A DNA stretch of 64,000 nucleotides from an uncultured Collinsella sp. (GCA_900549745.1 URPJ01000003.1:1-64000), one strand, 5' to 3'; positions 17,270-25,901 are shown, counted from the stretch's first letter. The notes: generated by a model from the sequence alone, not told the origin. Numbers and translations are program-made.

Positions 17270-17680
17270 ATGAGCATAAACGCGATCGAAACGCTGCAGT
17301 TCAACTGCACCACCTGCCCATCCGAATGCCTCTTGACCGTGGAGGTGGAGCGCGACGCAGACGACGCCGTGGTAGAGGTGCGCTCCGTGACCGGCAATAG
17401 CTGCCCGCGCGGTAATACGTTCGCACATCAGGAGCTCACCTGCCCCATGCGCGTGCTCACCACTACCGTAGCCGTATCCGGCGGCGACGAGGCGCTGCTG
17501 CCCGTGCGCACGGCCGAAGCTATCCCGCTGGCGCTCCACGCCCAGGCGATGGACCTCATCCGCGGTCTGGTCATCGACGTCCCCATCCACATGGGCGACG
17601 TCGTGCTAGAGAACCTCCTAGACACCAACATCAACCTAATCGCCAGCATGGACATCGACCGAGCCCAAGTAGCTAATTAG
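17270..17680 (+). CDS. DUF1667 cysteine-rich protein of the GlpA-like module
   Basis: 136 residues from the ATG at 17270; GAGGAGG lies 9 bases before it inside the end of the upstream gene. It begins with CTTCPSECLLTVEVE and has SCPRGNTFAHQELTCPMRVLTTTV, giving two CxxC-like pairs as in an iron-sulfur or zinc site. DUF1667 proteins are regularly the third gene beside a GlpA-like flavoprotein and an FAD/NAD oxidoreductase. The motif pattern recalls the N-terminal iron-sulfur region of molybdopterin enzymes, but no cofactor domain is present. The role is unknown, probably electron transfer. Confidence 0.78.
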   Translation: MSINAIETLQFNCTTCPSECLLTVEVERDADDAVVEVRSVTGNSCPRGNTFAHQELTCPMRVLTTTVAVSGGDEALLPVRTAEAIPLALHAQAMDLIRGLVIDVPIHMGDVVLENLLDTNINLIASMDIDRAQVAN

Positions 17681-17859
17681 GGACGGGGCACTTTTAGCTA
17701 CTCCACCATCCGCCCGGTCCTCCTCCGCAGTTGCGGTGAAATACGGACTGTTTTATGGCTTCAGGCCGCTAAACAGTCCGTATTTCACCGCAACTTATGA
17801 GGGCCGCACGGGATGCAAAGGAGTGTCCCAAGGTGCCGGCATAAAAGGAACGTCCCTAA
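17677..17859. repeat. Inverted TTAGGGACG repeats enclosing a dispersed hairpin element
   Basis: TTAGGGACG at 17677-17685 (overlapping the stop of the DUF1667 gene) and its complement at 17851-17859 point toward each other. Both are followed, in their own direction, by a similar C-rich then CTTTTA block. They bracket the AGTTGCGG hairpin at 17729-17795. This may be a composite of two repeat families or the ends of a small non-autonomous element. Confidence 0.45.
17729..17795. repeat. AGTTGCGG hairpin element, copy 1
   Basis: A perfect 25-bp inverted repeat, 17729-17753 with 17771-17795, whose outer arm is AGTTGCGGTGAAATA and inner arm CGGACTGTTT. The 17-base loop contains GGC..GCC, able to form a small apical stem. 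C/T-rich sequence similar to that beside copies 3 and 4 is present on the left. It lies between two plus-strand genes. See the other copies at 19021, 56716 and 57998. Confidence 0.85.
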
Positions 17860-17907
17860 CTGCCGGGCTTGGGATACCATGGTGGCAGCCTAGCGAAAGG
17901 ATGTTTC

Positions 17908-18996
17908 ATGGCAGATGTCGATGACCAGCGTGTGGCGCGCGTGCTCGATGCGCTCGAGGCTCAGCACCCCGGTGCACAGCTGCTCGTAAACGACCCGTGG
18001 TCGATCTATTACCTGACCGGCTTTTATGCCGATATGTTCGAGCGTTTTTGCGGCGTGCTGCTCGCACGCGGTACCGAGCCGGTGATCCTAGTCAACGCGC
18101 TGCACCAGCTGCCCGAGTACGACAATGCCCGTGTCGCCTACCACACCGATACCGATATCGTGGCCGACGCCATCGCTCGCGAGGTCGATCCGACCAAACC
18201 ACTCGGTATCGACACCGTCATGCGTTCCGGCTTTTTGATGCCGCTTATGGAGCGCCACGCCGCAAGCGAGTTTTTCCTGGGCGACTTTGCCGTCACCGCC
18301 GCACGCACCCACAAGGATGCCGCCGAGCAGGAACTCATGCGTGCATCTTCGGCCGCCAACGACGCCGTGATGGCCGACGCGATCAAGCTCGTCCACGAAG
18401 GTGTAACGGAGCGCGAAATTGCCGATCAGATGCTCGGTCTGTACCGCAAGAACGGCTGCGAGGGCTTTAGCTTTCCACCCATCGTGAGCTTTGGCGCCAA
18501 CGCCGGCGACCCGCACCACGAGCCCGACGATACGGTACTCAAGCGTGGCGACGTGGTGCTGTTCGACATTGGTGGACGTCGCTGCAACTATTGCTCGGAC
18601 ATGACGCGCACGTTCTTTTGGGGCGAGCCGGACGAGGAGACGGCACGCATCTACGACATCGTGCGCCGTGCCAACGAGGCCGCCGAAGCGCTTATCGCGC
18701 CGGGCGTTCGTATGTGCGACCTGGACCGCGCCGCGCGCGACGTGATTGAGGATGCGGGCTATGGGCAGTACTTTACGCACCGCCTGGGACACTCGATCGG
18801 TCTGCAAGACCACGAGCCGGGCGACGTCTCACTCGTCAACGAGCAGGTCGTAGAGCCGGGCATGACATTCTCCATCGAGCCGGGCATCTACCTCCCCGGC
18901 CGCACCGGCGTCCGCATCGAGGACTTGGCCCTGGTGACCGAGAAGGGCGTCGAGATTCTCAACGCCTACCCTCACGACCCATTCCGCCTAGACTAG
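17908..18996 (+). CDS. Xaa-Pro peptidase family protein (M24 metallopeptidase)
   Basis: 362 residues from the ATG at 17908, with CGAAAGG seven bases upstream. A creatinase-type N-terminal domain (LLVNDPWSIYYLTGFYADMFERFCGVL) precedes the pita-bread catalytic domain. Metal ligands are visible in VLFDIGGRRCNYCSDMTRTFFWG (two Asp), HRLGHSIGLQDHE (His), FSIEPGIYLPG (Glu) and GVRIEDLALVTE (Glu). It removes N-terminal residues before proline from peptides in the cytoplasm. It has its own ribosome site and sits 110 bases after repeat copy 1. A dipeptidase (PepQ) specificity cannot be excluded. Confidence 0.88.
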   Translation: MADVDDQRVARVLDALEAQHPGAQLLVNDPWSIYYLTGFYADMFERFCGVLLARGTEPVILVNALHQLPEYDNARVAYHTDTDIVADAIAREVDPTKPLGIDTVMRSGFLMPLMERHAASEFFLGDFAVTAARTHKDAAEQELMRASSAANDAVMADAIKLVHEGVTEREIADQMLGLYRKNGCEGFSFPPIVSFGANAGDPHHEPDDTVLKRGDVVLFDIGGRRCNYCSDMTRTFFWGEPDEETARIYDIVRRANEAAEALIAPGVRMCDLDRAARDVIEDAGYGQYFTHRLGHSIGLQDHEPGDVSLVNEQVVEPGMTFSIEPGIYLPGRTGVRIEDLALVTEKGVEILNAYPHDPFRLD

Positions 18997-19020
18997 CCTG
19001 GTCCCCAAGCCCCCAAACTA

Positions 19021-19087
19021 AGTTGCGGTGGAATAGTTCCTGGATGGGCTGCTAGAACCCAAAAACAGGAACTATTTCACCGCAACT
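19021..19087. repeat. AGTTGCGG hairpin element, copy 2 (variant inner arm)
   Basis: Arms 19021-19042 and 19066-19087 pair over 22 bp with one mismatch. The outer arm is AGTTGCGGTGGAATA/AGTTGCGGTGAAATA as in the other copies, but the inner arm is GTTCCTG instead of CGGACTGTTT, and both sides have changed together. The loop has GGG..CCC. The pyrimidine/purine-rich flank (GATGAGGGGATGG) is on the right, so this copy is inverted relative to copies 1 and 3. It lies between convergent genes and may act as their shared terminator. Confidence 0.8.
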
Positions 19088-19101
19088 GATGAGGGGATGG
19101 G

Positions 19102-20445
19102 CTAGCGCAGCAGGCCGGCTACTTCGCCGGCTAGGGTGATGGTGCCGGCGGCAACGAAGGACTCGCCCACGGCGTCAAAAGCCGCGAGAGCCTCGGGCAC
19201 GCTAGGGTACACACCGGCAAGCTTGTTGGCGTCCACCAGGGCAGCAAGTTCCTCTGCCGGCAGGGCGCGATCGGAATCGGTCTGGGTTACGACCACACGC
19301 GGGAAGGCCGGAATCAGAACATCGACAATACCGGCCACATCCTTGTCGGCCAGTGCGGCGCACAGCAGCGTGGGGCGATTCTCGACGCACGGATCTATCT
19401 CGTCCAGCGCGCTCACAAAGTTCTCGCAGCTCTGAGGGTTATGGCAGGCGTCGGTCAGCTTGAGCGGATCGGTCCCCAGCACATCAAAACGACCCGGCGT
19501 GGGGCAGCCCATAAGCGATGCATCCAGCGCATCGTGGTCGAGCTCGCGGCCCAAATACCCCTCGCACAGCATAATCGCGCACGCAGCATTCTGCGGCTGG
19601 TAGGCCGGCTTAACCATGCTTGACGTATAGATCGCACGCGGCGTGGTGCAGCTAAACTCAACCGTGTCGCCCACGTGTGCCGGAACCTTGGTTGTGGCAT
19701 GGTTCACCACGAGCGGCACCACACCGCACTCACGGCAACGGGCATCCATCACGCGCTGAACGCTCGCCTCATGCGTACCCTCGCCCAAAACAACAAAGCG
19801 CCCAGGCTTAATAACCGCAGCCTTCTCCCCCGCAATGGCCTCGAGCGTGTTGCCCAAAATACGTGTATGATCGAGCCCAATGCCCGTAATGGCAACGGCG
19901 ACGGGATCGGTCGCACTCGTGGCGTCCCAACGCCCGCCCATGCCAACCTCAAGCACGGCTACGTCCACGCAAGCCTCGGCAAACACTACAAGTGCAGCAG
20001 CCGTCAGCAGGTCAAACGGTGTGATGGTATAGGCGCGCTCCCCTGCCGCCACACGGCGCGCATTCACGCGATGCCCCGCCTCGACAGCTGCCGAAACGCC
20101 ATGGGCAAAGGCCTCGTCGCTCACGACGCACCCATCAACCTCCATGCGCTCGGGATAGCGCACCAGCTGTGGCGACGTATACAGCGCGGTTTTGAGCCCC
20201 TCACCACGAAGAATGGCAGCCGAAAAACGCGTAGTCGAAGTCTTGCCATTGGTACCGGCAACCTGGATGCAATCGAAATACTCGTCCGGACGCCCCAGCT
20301 CATCGAGCATATCGACAACCGTCTCAAGCAGAGGACCAGCATCCCCAGAAATCCGCCCCGTATCAGCAGCAAGCCCCACAGCCTCATCAAACGAAAGCAG
20401 CTCAAACGAGAAAGGAACGACATACGACCCAGAACGCTTAGCCAT
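19102..20445 (-). CDS. folC: Bifunctional folylpolyglutamate synthase / dihydrofolate synthase
   Basis: 447 residues from the ATG at 20445 (MAKRSGSYVVPF); the longer open frame upstream runs through a palindromic repeat and is not coding. Mur-ligase features are present: the P-loop IQVAGTNGKTSTTRFSAAIL, TSPQLVRYPERMEVDG, VAVLEVGMGGRWDATSATDP and LDHTRILGNTLEAIAGEKAAVIKPG, then DACHNPQS in the C-terminal domain. It adds glutamate to dihydropteroate and to folates in one-carbon metabolism. It is convergent with the peptidase gene and follows valS in the same direction, separated by a large palindrome. Confidence 0.93.
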   Translation of the reverse strand: MAKRSGSYVVPFSFELLSFDEAVGLAADTGRISGDAGPLLETVVDMLDELGRPDEYFDCIQVAGTNGKTSTTRFSAAILRGEGLKTALYTSPQLVRYPERMEVDGCVVSDEAFAHGVSAAVEAGHRVNARRVAAGERAYTITPFDLLTAAALVVFAEACVDVAVLEVGMGGRWDATSATDPVAVAITGIGLDHTRILGNTLEAIAGEKAAVIKPGRFVVLGEGTHEASVQRVMDARCRECGVVPLVVNHATTKVPAHVGDTVEFSCTTPRAIYTSSMVKPAYQPQNAACAIMLCEGYLGRELDHDALDASLMGCPTPGRFDVLGTDPLKLTDACHNPQSCENFVSALDEIDPCVENRPTLLCAALADKDVAGIVDVLIPAFPRVVVTQTDSDRALPAEELAALVDANKLAGVYPSVPEALAAFDAVGESFVAAGTITLAGEVAGLLR

Positions 20446-20602
20446 AACCCAAAGTCCCCCATAACAGAAAAAGAGGCCCATTAAATAGAATGAGCCCCTC
20501 GCGTTCAAAAAATCAGCCAAACACCGCTTTGCAGCAACCTCAAGGCCACAACCCAGTGGCCCTAACATGCCGGGCGCAGACAACCACGTAAACGAACTGG
20601 GA

Positions 20603-20710
20603 GCGGTTTGGGGCTTTGCTCGATACAAGTTCCGCACGAGCCGAAGGCCACTTAATGTGGCCTTCGTGCGAGCAGGACTGTCCGCAGTAGCGAGCAAAGC
20701 CCCAAACCGC
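20603..20710. repeat. Large two-stage palindrome A, downstream of valS
   Basis: The outer arms 20603-20622 and 20691-20710 pair perfectly over 20 bp. The apical hairpin is CGAAGGCCAC (20642-20651), loop TTAAT, GTGGCCTTCG (20657-20666), flanked by CGCACGAGC on one side and TGCG on the other. The core is shared, in inverted orientation, with palindrome B at 23444-23554. It fills most of the 280-base gap between valS and folC on the minus strand. It is too large for an ordinary terminator and has no T-run. Confidence 0.85.
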
Positions 20711-20725
20711 GTCCCCCAGTACCGC

Positions 20726-23422
20726 CTACGAGAAGTCAGCAACCTGCGAGTTCAGCGCCGCCAGGATCTCCTTGAGCTCAGCTGCACGGTCCCTCTTCTT
20801 CTGGACCACCGCAGGCGCGGCCTTGGCCACAAAGCCCTCGTTGGCGAGCGTCTTCTCGCAGCCGGCGAGCTCCTTCTGCGCCGCGGCGATCTCCTTCTCA
20901 AGACGCGCCTTCTCGGCCGAAAGATCGACCTTGCCCTCGAGCACCACAAAGACCTCGACGCCGCTATCGACCACGGCGATGCTCGCAGCCGGCTTCTCAA
21001 CGTCGGTGCCCATGACCAGAGAAGCAGTGTTCGCCAGCGGCTCAATCGTCGAGCGCAGGCTCTCGAGCTTCTCGATGTCCTCGGCACCGGCGCGCACGAC
21101 CACGTCGAGCTCGGCCTTGGGGCTCAAGCGGTAACGCGAACGCGTGGCGCGGGCGGCGGAAACGACGGCGCGGCACAGCTCAAACGCGCGCTCGGCGTCC
21201 TCGTCAACATACTTAGCGTAGTCGGCGGGCTCGGGCCACTTGGCGATCATGAGCGCCTCGGCGCGGTTCACGTTGCCCTCGGCGTCCAGATCGAGCACAC
21301 TCGCCGGCATGTTGTCCCAGATCTCCTCGGTGACAAACGGCATGAGCGGGTGCATCAGGCGAATGGAGGTGTCAAGCACAAAAATCAGGTTGCGCTGCGC
21401 CTGCAGACGGCCCTCGCCCTTCAAGCGGGCCTTGGTGACCTCGACGTACCAGTCGCAGACCTCGTTCCAGAAGAACTGCTGCACGCCGCGGGCCATGTCG
21501 CCAAAGGTGTAGTTCTCGATACCCTCGGTGACCATCTTCACGGCCTTGGCCAGGCGGCTGAACATCCAAGCGTCTGCCGGCGTCTCCACGACGGGCTCGC
21601 CGGGCGTGTAGCCCTCCATGTTCATGAGCAGGAAGCGGCTCGCGTTCCAGATCTTGGTCACAAACGACTTGGCCTGCTCGGTACGCGGACTGTCGATAAG
21701 CTTCTTAGTCTTCTTGTCGATGTTCGCGTCGAACTTGACGTCCTGATTGTTGGTGCACAGCGTGAGCAGGTTGTAGCGCATGGCGTCGGCGCCGTACATG
21801 CCAATGAGGTCCATGGGGTCAACGCCGTTGCCCTTGGACTTGGACATACGGCTTCCGTCCTTGGCAAGAATCGTCGGGTAGATGACGACGTCCTTAAACG
21901 GCACCTCGTCCAGGAAGTACAGCGAGCTCATGACCATGCGGGCGACCCACAGCGCGATGATGTCGCGGGCGGTGACGAGCGCCGTCGTGGGGTGATGTCC
22001 CTCGAGCAGCTCCAGCTTTTGCGGCCAGCCCTGCGTGGCGAAGGTCCACAGCTGCGAGCTGAACCAGGTGTCCAGCACGTTCTCGTCCTGATGCACATGA
22101 TGGCCGCCGCACTTGGGGCACACATCGGTGTCCTCGGTAAGAGCGTCCTCCCAGCCGCAGTCCTCGCAGTAGAACACGGGGATGCGGTGGCCCCACCACA
22201 GCTGGCGGCTGATGCACCAGTCCTTAAGGTTCTCCATCCAGGTGGTGTAGGTCTGCGTCCAACGCGCGGGGTGGAAGGTGACCTTGCCAGAGTTGACGGC
22301 GTCGAGCGCCGGCCCTTTGAGCTTATCGACGGCGACGAACCACTGCTCGGACAGCCACGGCTCCAGTGCGGCGTCGCAACGGTAGCAGTGCATGACGGAG
22401 TGATCGAGGTCCTCGACGTGATCGAGCAGGTCGTGCTCCTCGAACCACTTGATGACGGCCTCGCGGCACTCGTCGCGGTTCATGCCGGTGAACTCGCCGT
22501 AGCCTTCGACGACCACCGCGTGCTCGTCGAAGATGTTGATCTGCGGCAGGTCGTGAGCCTGACCCATGGCGTAGTCGTTGGGGTCGTGGGCAGGGGTGAC
22601 CTTAACGAAGCCGGAACCAAAGTTAGCGTCGACATGCCAATCCTCAAAGATGGGAATCTCGCGGTCGACGATGGGGAGCTTGACGGTCTTACCCACAAAG
22701 GCGGCCTTCTCGGGGTCCTTCGGGGAAACGGCGACGCCCGTGTCGCCGAGCATGGTCTCGGGACGCGTGGTGGCGACGACGATGTAGTCCTGGCCGTTGA
22801 CCGGCTCGGTCAGCGGGTAGCGCAGGTGCCACAGGTGGCCCTTCTCGTCCTTGTACTCGGCCTCGTCGTCCGAGATGGCGGTGGTGCAGTTGGGGCACCA
22901 GTTGACGATGCGCTTGCCGCGATAGATCAAGCCGTCGTGGTACCAGTCGCAGAAGACCTTGCGCACGGCCTGGGCGTAATCCTCGTCCATGGTAAAGCGC
23001 TCGTTGTCGAAGTCGACGGAGCAGCCCATACGCTTGATCTGCTCGACGATGATGCCGCCGTACTCGTGGGTCCAATCCCAGCAGGCGTCGACAAACTTGT
23101 CGCGACCGATCTCCAGGCGGCTGATGCCCTCGCTCTTGAGCTTCTTGTCGACCTTGGTCTGTGTGGCGATACCGGCGTGATCGGTACCGAGCACCCAGCG
23201 CGTGGACTTGCCGCGCATGCGAGCCATACGGATGATGGCGTCCTGAATGGAGTCGTCGGTGGCGTGACCCATGTGGAGCTTGCCGGTCACATTGGGAGGC
23301 GGAATGGTGACGGTGCAGTCGCCCACGCCCTCACGGCGCTTGTAGTAGCCGCCGTCGAGCCACTTCTGCAGGATCGCCGGCTCGTTGGTCGACGGATCGT
23401 AGTTCTTGGGCATCTCTTCCAT
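20726..23422 (-). CDS. valS: Valine--tRNA ligase
   Basis: 898 residues starting MEEMPKNYDP, preceded by GGGAGAG. Class Ia motifs are HMGH (PPPNVTGKLHMGHATDD) and the KMSKS loop as RMSKSKGNGVD. GTDHAGIATQTKVDKKL is the valyl-type sequence, and the editing region has TTRPETMLGDTGVAV. The C-terminal coiled-coil tRNA-binding arm (EKARLEKEIAAAQKELAGCEKTL) is present. It charges tRNA-Val and removes mischarged threonine. No T-box motif is found in the leader; instead a 111-bp palindrome sits just upstream and a related one just downstream. Confidence 0.97.
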   Translation of the reverse strand: MEEMPKNYDPSTNEPAILQKWLDGGYYKRREGVGDCTVTIPPPNVTGKLHMGHATDDSIQDAIIRMARMRGKSTRWVLGTDHAGIATQTKVDKKLKSEGISRLEIGRDKFVDACWDWTHEYGGIIVEQIKRMGCSVDFDNERFTMDEDYAQAVRKVFCDWYHDGLIYRGKRIVNWCPNCTTAISDDEAEYKDEKGHLWHLRYPLTEPVNGQDYIVVATTRPETMLGDTGVAVSPKDPEKAAFVGKTVKLPIVDREIPIFEDWHVDANFGSGFVKVTPAHDPNDYAMGQAHDLPQINIFDEHAVVVEGYGEFTGMNRDECREAVIKWFEEHDLLDHVEDLDHSVMHCYRCDAALEPWLSEQWFVAVDKLKGPALDAVNSGKVTFHPARWTQTYTTWMENLKDWCISRQLWWGHRIPVFYCEDCGWEDALTEDTDVCPKCGGHHVHQDENVLDTWFSSQLWTFATQGWPQKLELLEGHHPTTALVTARDIIALWVARMVMSSLYFLDEVPFKDVVIYPTILAKDGSRMSKSKGNGVDPMDLIGMYGADAMRYNLLTLCTNNQDVKFDANIDKKTKKLIDSPRTEQAKSFVTKIWNASRFLLMNMEGYTPGEPVVETPADAWMFSRLAKAVKMVTEGIENYTFGDMARGVQQFFWNEVCDWYVEVTKARLKGEGRLQAQRNLIFVLDTSIRLMHPLMPFVTEEIWDNMPASVLDLDAEGNVNRAEALMIAKWPEPADYAKYVDEDAERAFELCRAVVSAARATRSRYRLSPKAELDVVVRAGAEDIEKLESLRSTIEPLANTASLVMGTDVEKPAASIAVVDSGVEVFVVLEGKVDLSAEKARLEKEIAAAQKELAGCEKTLANEGFVAKAAPAVVQKKRDRAAELKEILAALNSQVADFS

Positions 23423-23443
23423 ATATCTCTCCCTGTCCCGCCA

Positions 23444-23554
23444 GCGTGTCCGCCTGCTTGGTTTTCGCTCGGTCAGGTCCTGGCTCGCACGAAGAGCACA
23501 TTAAGTGCTCTTCGGCTCGTGCGGAATCTACGAAAACCAAGCAGGCGGACACGC
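23444..23554. repeat. Large two-stage palindrome B, in the valS leader
   Basis: The outer arms 23444-23467 and 23531-23554 pair perfectly over 24 bp. The apical hairpin is CGAAGAGCAC (23490-23499), loop ATTAA, GTGCTCTTCG (23505-23514). On the minus strand the core reads TTCCGCACGAGCCGAAG then the hairpin then TGCGAGC, the same as palindrome A apart from compensatory changes within the apical stem. It ends 22 bases before the valS start codon, next to the ribosome site, so it is likely transcribed into the valS 5' leader. Confidence 0.85.
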
Positions 23555-23650
23555 CTTAGGTATCGATTACTTCAGTCTGAATTGACTTCGCTTTGGCTTA
23601 AACAAACACACAGAATAGCACAGGTAGTTGGGGTTATTGCGTATATATAA

Positions 23651-23686
23651 AATAGCCTCCGACCGCGGGTGGTCGGAGGCTATTTG
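23651..23686 (-). terminator. clpX terminator
   Basis: AAATAGCCTCCGACC and GGTCGGAGGCTATTT form a 15-bp stem with a 6-base loop, 20 bases after the clpX stop. The minus-strand continuation is TTTTATATATA. Confidence 0.85.
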
Positions 23687-23706
23687 CAAACACGTTTTTG
23701 GCTGGT

Positions 23707-25116
23707 TTAACCGTAGATGCGTTGGGGCTGCTCTTCGCCCTTTACGGAGGCTTCGGTCACGATGACCTTGGAAACACCCTCCTCGCTGGGGAGGTCGAAC
23801 ATCGTCTGCTGCAGCACGTCCTCGCAGATGGAGCGCAGGCCGCGGGCGCCGGTCTTGCGGGCAAGCGCCATGCGGGCGATCTCGTGCAGGGCGGCATCCT
23901 CAAACTCAAGCTCAACGTCCTCGAGCTGGAACATCTTGCGGTACTGACGCACCACGGCGTTCTTGGGCTCGGTCAGGATCGACACCAGGTCGTCCTCGTC
24001 GAGCGCCTGCGTCTGGGTGACGACGGGCGTACGTCCCACAAACTCGGGAATCATGCCAAAGGCGTTGAGGTCCTGCGGGAGCACCTGGCGCAGCAGGTCG
24101 TTCTCGTCGACCGAGGTAGGGCCGGCGATCTCGGAGTTAAAGCCCACGCCCTTGTTGCCCACGCGATCGGCGATGATCTTGTCCAGACCCACAAAGGCAC
24201 CACCGCAGATAAACAGGATGTTGGTCGTGTCGATCTGCAGCAGCTCCTGCTGGGGATGCTTGCGGCCGCCGGTGGGCGGAACGCTTGCCACCGTGCCCTC
24301 AAGAATCTTAAGCAGCGCCTGCTGAACGCCCTCGCCCGAAACATCGCGGGTGATGGAGAGGTTCTCGGCCTTGCGGGCGATCTTGTCGATCTCGTCCACG
24401 TAGATAATGCCAACCTGCGCGCGCTCAATATCGCCATCGGCGGCATTGATGAGCTTGAGCAGGATGTTCTCCACGTCCTCGCCCACGTAACCGGCCTCGG
24501 TGAGCGCGGTGGCGTCGGCGATGGCAAACGGCACCTCGAGGATGCGCGCGAGCGTCTGCGCCAGAAGCGTCTTACCGGTACCGGTGGGGCCGAGCAGCAG
24601 AATGTTGGACTTGGCGAGCTCCACCTCATCCATATCATCGTCGAGCTGCGAGTCCAAACCGTCGTCAAAGGCCGAAAGCGCAGCACCGCCCTCGATCACG
24701 CGGCGGTAATGGTTGTACACGGCAACCGACATGGCGCGCTTGGCGTCCTCCTGGCCCATGACATAGGCCGAAAGCTCGTCATAAATCTCGTGCGGCGTCG
24801 GCACATGCGTAATGACCTGACGGGCGTCGTCCTCGAGCTCAAAGCCCTCGGCCTCGGGGTCCACGGCGGGCTGAGATGCAGCCTGCCCGTGATCGTTGAG
24901 AAAGCCCGGCAGCTTGCCGTTGCGGGCAGCGTCCATAAAGTCCGAAGCCAGCGACTCCTCCAAGATCTCGGAGCAGGCGGCGACGCACTCGTCGCAGATA
25001 AAGATGTTGGTCGGACCCTTTACAAGGCGGCGAACCTGCCCCTGCTCTTTTCCGCAGAAGGAGCAGCGGATGGGGTTGCCGTTCTCGTCAAAGTTGTCCT
25101 GCATGTTACCGGCCAT
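23707..25116 (-). CDS. clpX: ATP-dependent Clp protease ATP-binding subunit ClpX
   Basis: 469 residues from the ATG at 25116, chosen because AAGGA lies 8 bases upstream, overlapping the clpP stop. The N-terminal zinc-binding domain has Cys18, Cys21, Cys41 and Cys44 (CSFCGKE...CDECV). The AAA+ core has Walker A GPTGTGKT, Walker B IIYVDEIDKIARK and the RYKH-like/GAFVGLDKII region, followed by EFVGRTPVV and the sensor-2 region GARGLRSICEDVL. It unfolds tagged proteins and feeds them to ClpP. It is somewhat longer than the usual ~420 residues, with an acidic linker after the zinc domain. It is in operon with clpP. Confidence 0.97.
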   Translation of the reverse strand: MAGNMQDNFDENGNPIRCSFCGKEQGQVRRLVKGPTNIFICDECVAACSEILEESLASDFMDAARNGKLPGFLNDHGQAASQPAVDPEAEGFELEDDARQVITHVPTPHEIYDELSAYVMGQEDAKRAMSVAVYNHYRRVIEGGAALSAFDDGLDSQLDDDMDEVELAKSNILLLGPTGTGKTLLAQTLARILEVPFAIADATALTEAGYVGEDVENILLKLINAADGDIERAQVGIIYVDEIDKIARKAENLSITRDVSGEGVQQALLKILEGTVASVPPTGGRKHPQQELLQIDTTNILFICGGAFVGLDKIIADRVGNKGVGFNSEIAGPTSVDENDLLRQVLPQDLNAFGMIPEFVGRTPVVTQTQALDEDDLVSILTEPKNAVVRQYRKMFQLEDVELEFEDAALHEIARMALARKTGARGLRSICEDVLQQTMFDLPSEEGVSKVIVTEASVKGEEQPQRIYG

Positions 25117-25117
25117 C

Positions 25118-25738
25118 CTAGGCGTCCTTCGCGGCAAGGTCGCGCGAGGTGACGATACGGTCGATCAGGCCGTAGTCGAGGGCCTCGGCAGCGGTCAGGT
25201 AGTTGTCGCGCTCGGTGTCGGCCTGGACCTTCTCGATGGGCTGGCCAGAGGCGTCGGACAGGATCTGGTTGAGCTCGCGGCGGGTCTTCTTGATCTCCTC
25301 GGCCACGATCTCGATCTCGGTCTGCTGGCCCTGGGCACCGCCGCTGGGCTGGTGAATCATAACCTTGGAGTGCGGCAGGCAGAAGCGCTTGCCCTTGGCG
25401 CCGGCCGAAAGCAGCACGGCGGCCATAGACGCGGCCATGCCCACACAGATGGTAGAAACCTGCGGCTTGATGAAGTTCATGGTGTCCAGAATCGCCAGGC
25501 CGGAGTAGACCTCGCCGCCGGGCGAATTGATGTAGAGCGAGATATCCTTCTCGGCATCCTGGCTCTCAAGATGCAGCAGCTGGGCAACGACCAGGTTGGC
25601 ACTGACGGAGTTGATCTCCTCGCCCAAGAAGATGATGCGGTCGTTGAGCAGGCGCGAATAGATATCGTAGCTGCGCTCGCCGCGCGGCGTCTGCTCGATA
25701 ACGTATGGCACGAGGGCGGAATCGAACTTAGCGATCAT
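25118..25738 (-). CDS. clpP: ATP-dependent Clp protease proteolytic subunit ClpP
   Basis: 206 residues from the ATG at 25738, preceded by GGAG with six-base spacing; several in-frame ATG codons lie up to 25768. The catalytic triad regions are evident: VGMAASMAAVLLSAG (Ser), HSKVMIHQPSGGAQGQ (His) and RDNYLTAAEALDYGLIDRI (Asp). The N-terminus (LVPYVIEQTPRGERSYDIYSRLL) has the usual processing region. It forms the tetradecameric protease chamber used with ClpX encoded directly downstream (a single base between the genes). Confidence 0.96.
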   Translation of the reverse strand: MIAKFDSALVPYVIEQTPRGERSYDIYSRLLNDRIIFLGEEINSVSANLVVAQLLHLESQDAEKDISLYINSPGGEVYSGLAILDTMNFIKPQVSTICVGMAASMAAVLLSAGAKGKRFCLPHSKVMIHQPSGGAQGQQTEIEIVAEEIKKTRRELNQILSDASGQPIEKVQADTERDNYLTAAEALDYGLIDRIVTSRDLAAKDA

Positions 25739-25785
25739 ACGCATCTCCATTTCTCTCTTGCGGACCAAATTGGTTCTAGATAAAC

Positions 25786-25826
25786 GTACGGTGCCCGCAT
25801 GCTATGCATTGGCTGGCACCGTACGA
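25786..25826 (-). terminator. Terminator between tig and clpP
   Basis: CGTACGGTGCC and GGCACCGTACG form an 11-bp stem, followed on the minus strand by TTTATC. It lies 75 bases after the tig stop and about 50 bases before the clpP start. It may be partial, allowing some tig-clpP-clpX read-through. Confidence 0.65.
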
Positions 25827-25901
25827 AGCTACCGGATAACCGGTGTATAACTTTACCCCATCACGGGCGCACGCATGCGCTCGCGGGCAAGGTGGCGAGA
25901 A

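Noticed and set aside
20567..23650. Plus-strand open frame of 1027 codons opposite valS
   Set aside because: Antisense shadow of valS with GC-rich codon complement composition; no motif, no ribosome site, and it runs through both palindromes.
23423..23650. T-box riboswitch in the valS leader
   Set aside because: No T-box sequence (AGGGTGGNACCGCG type) or specifier-loop layout is visible; the leader holds the 111-bp palindrome instead.
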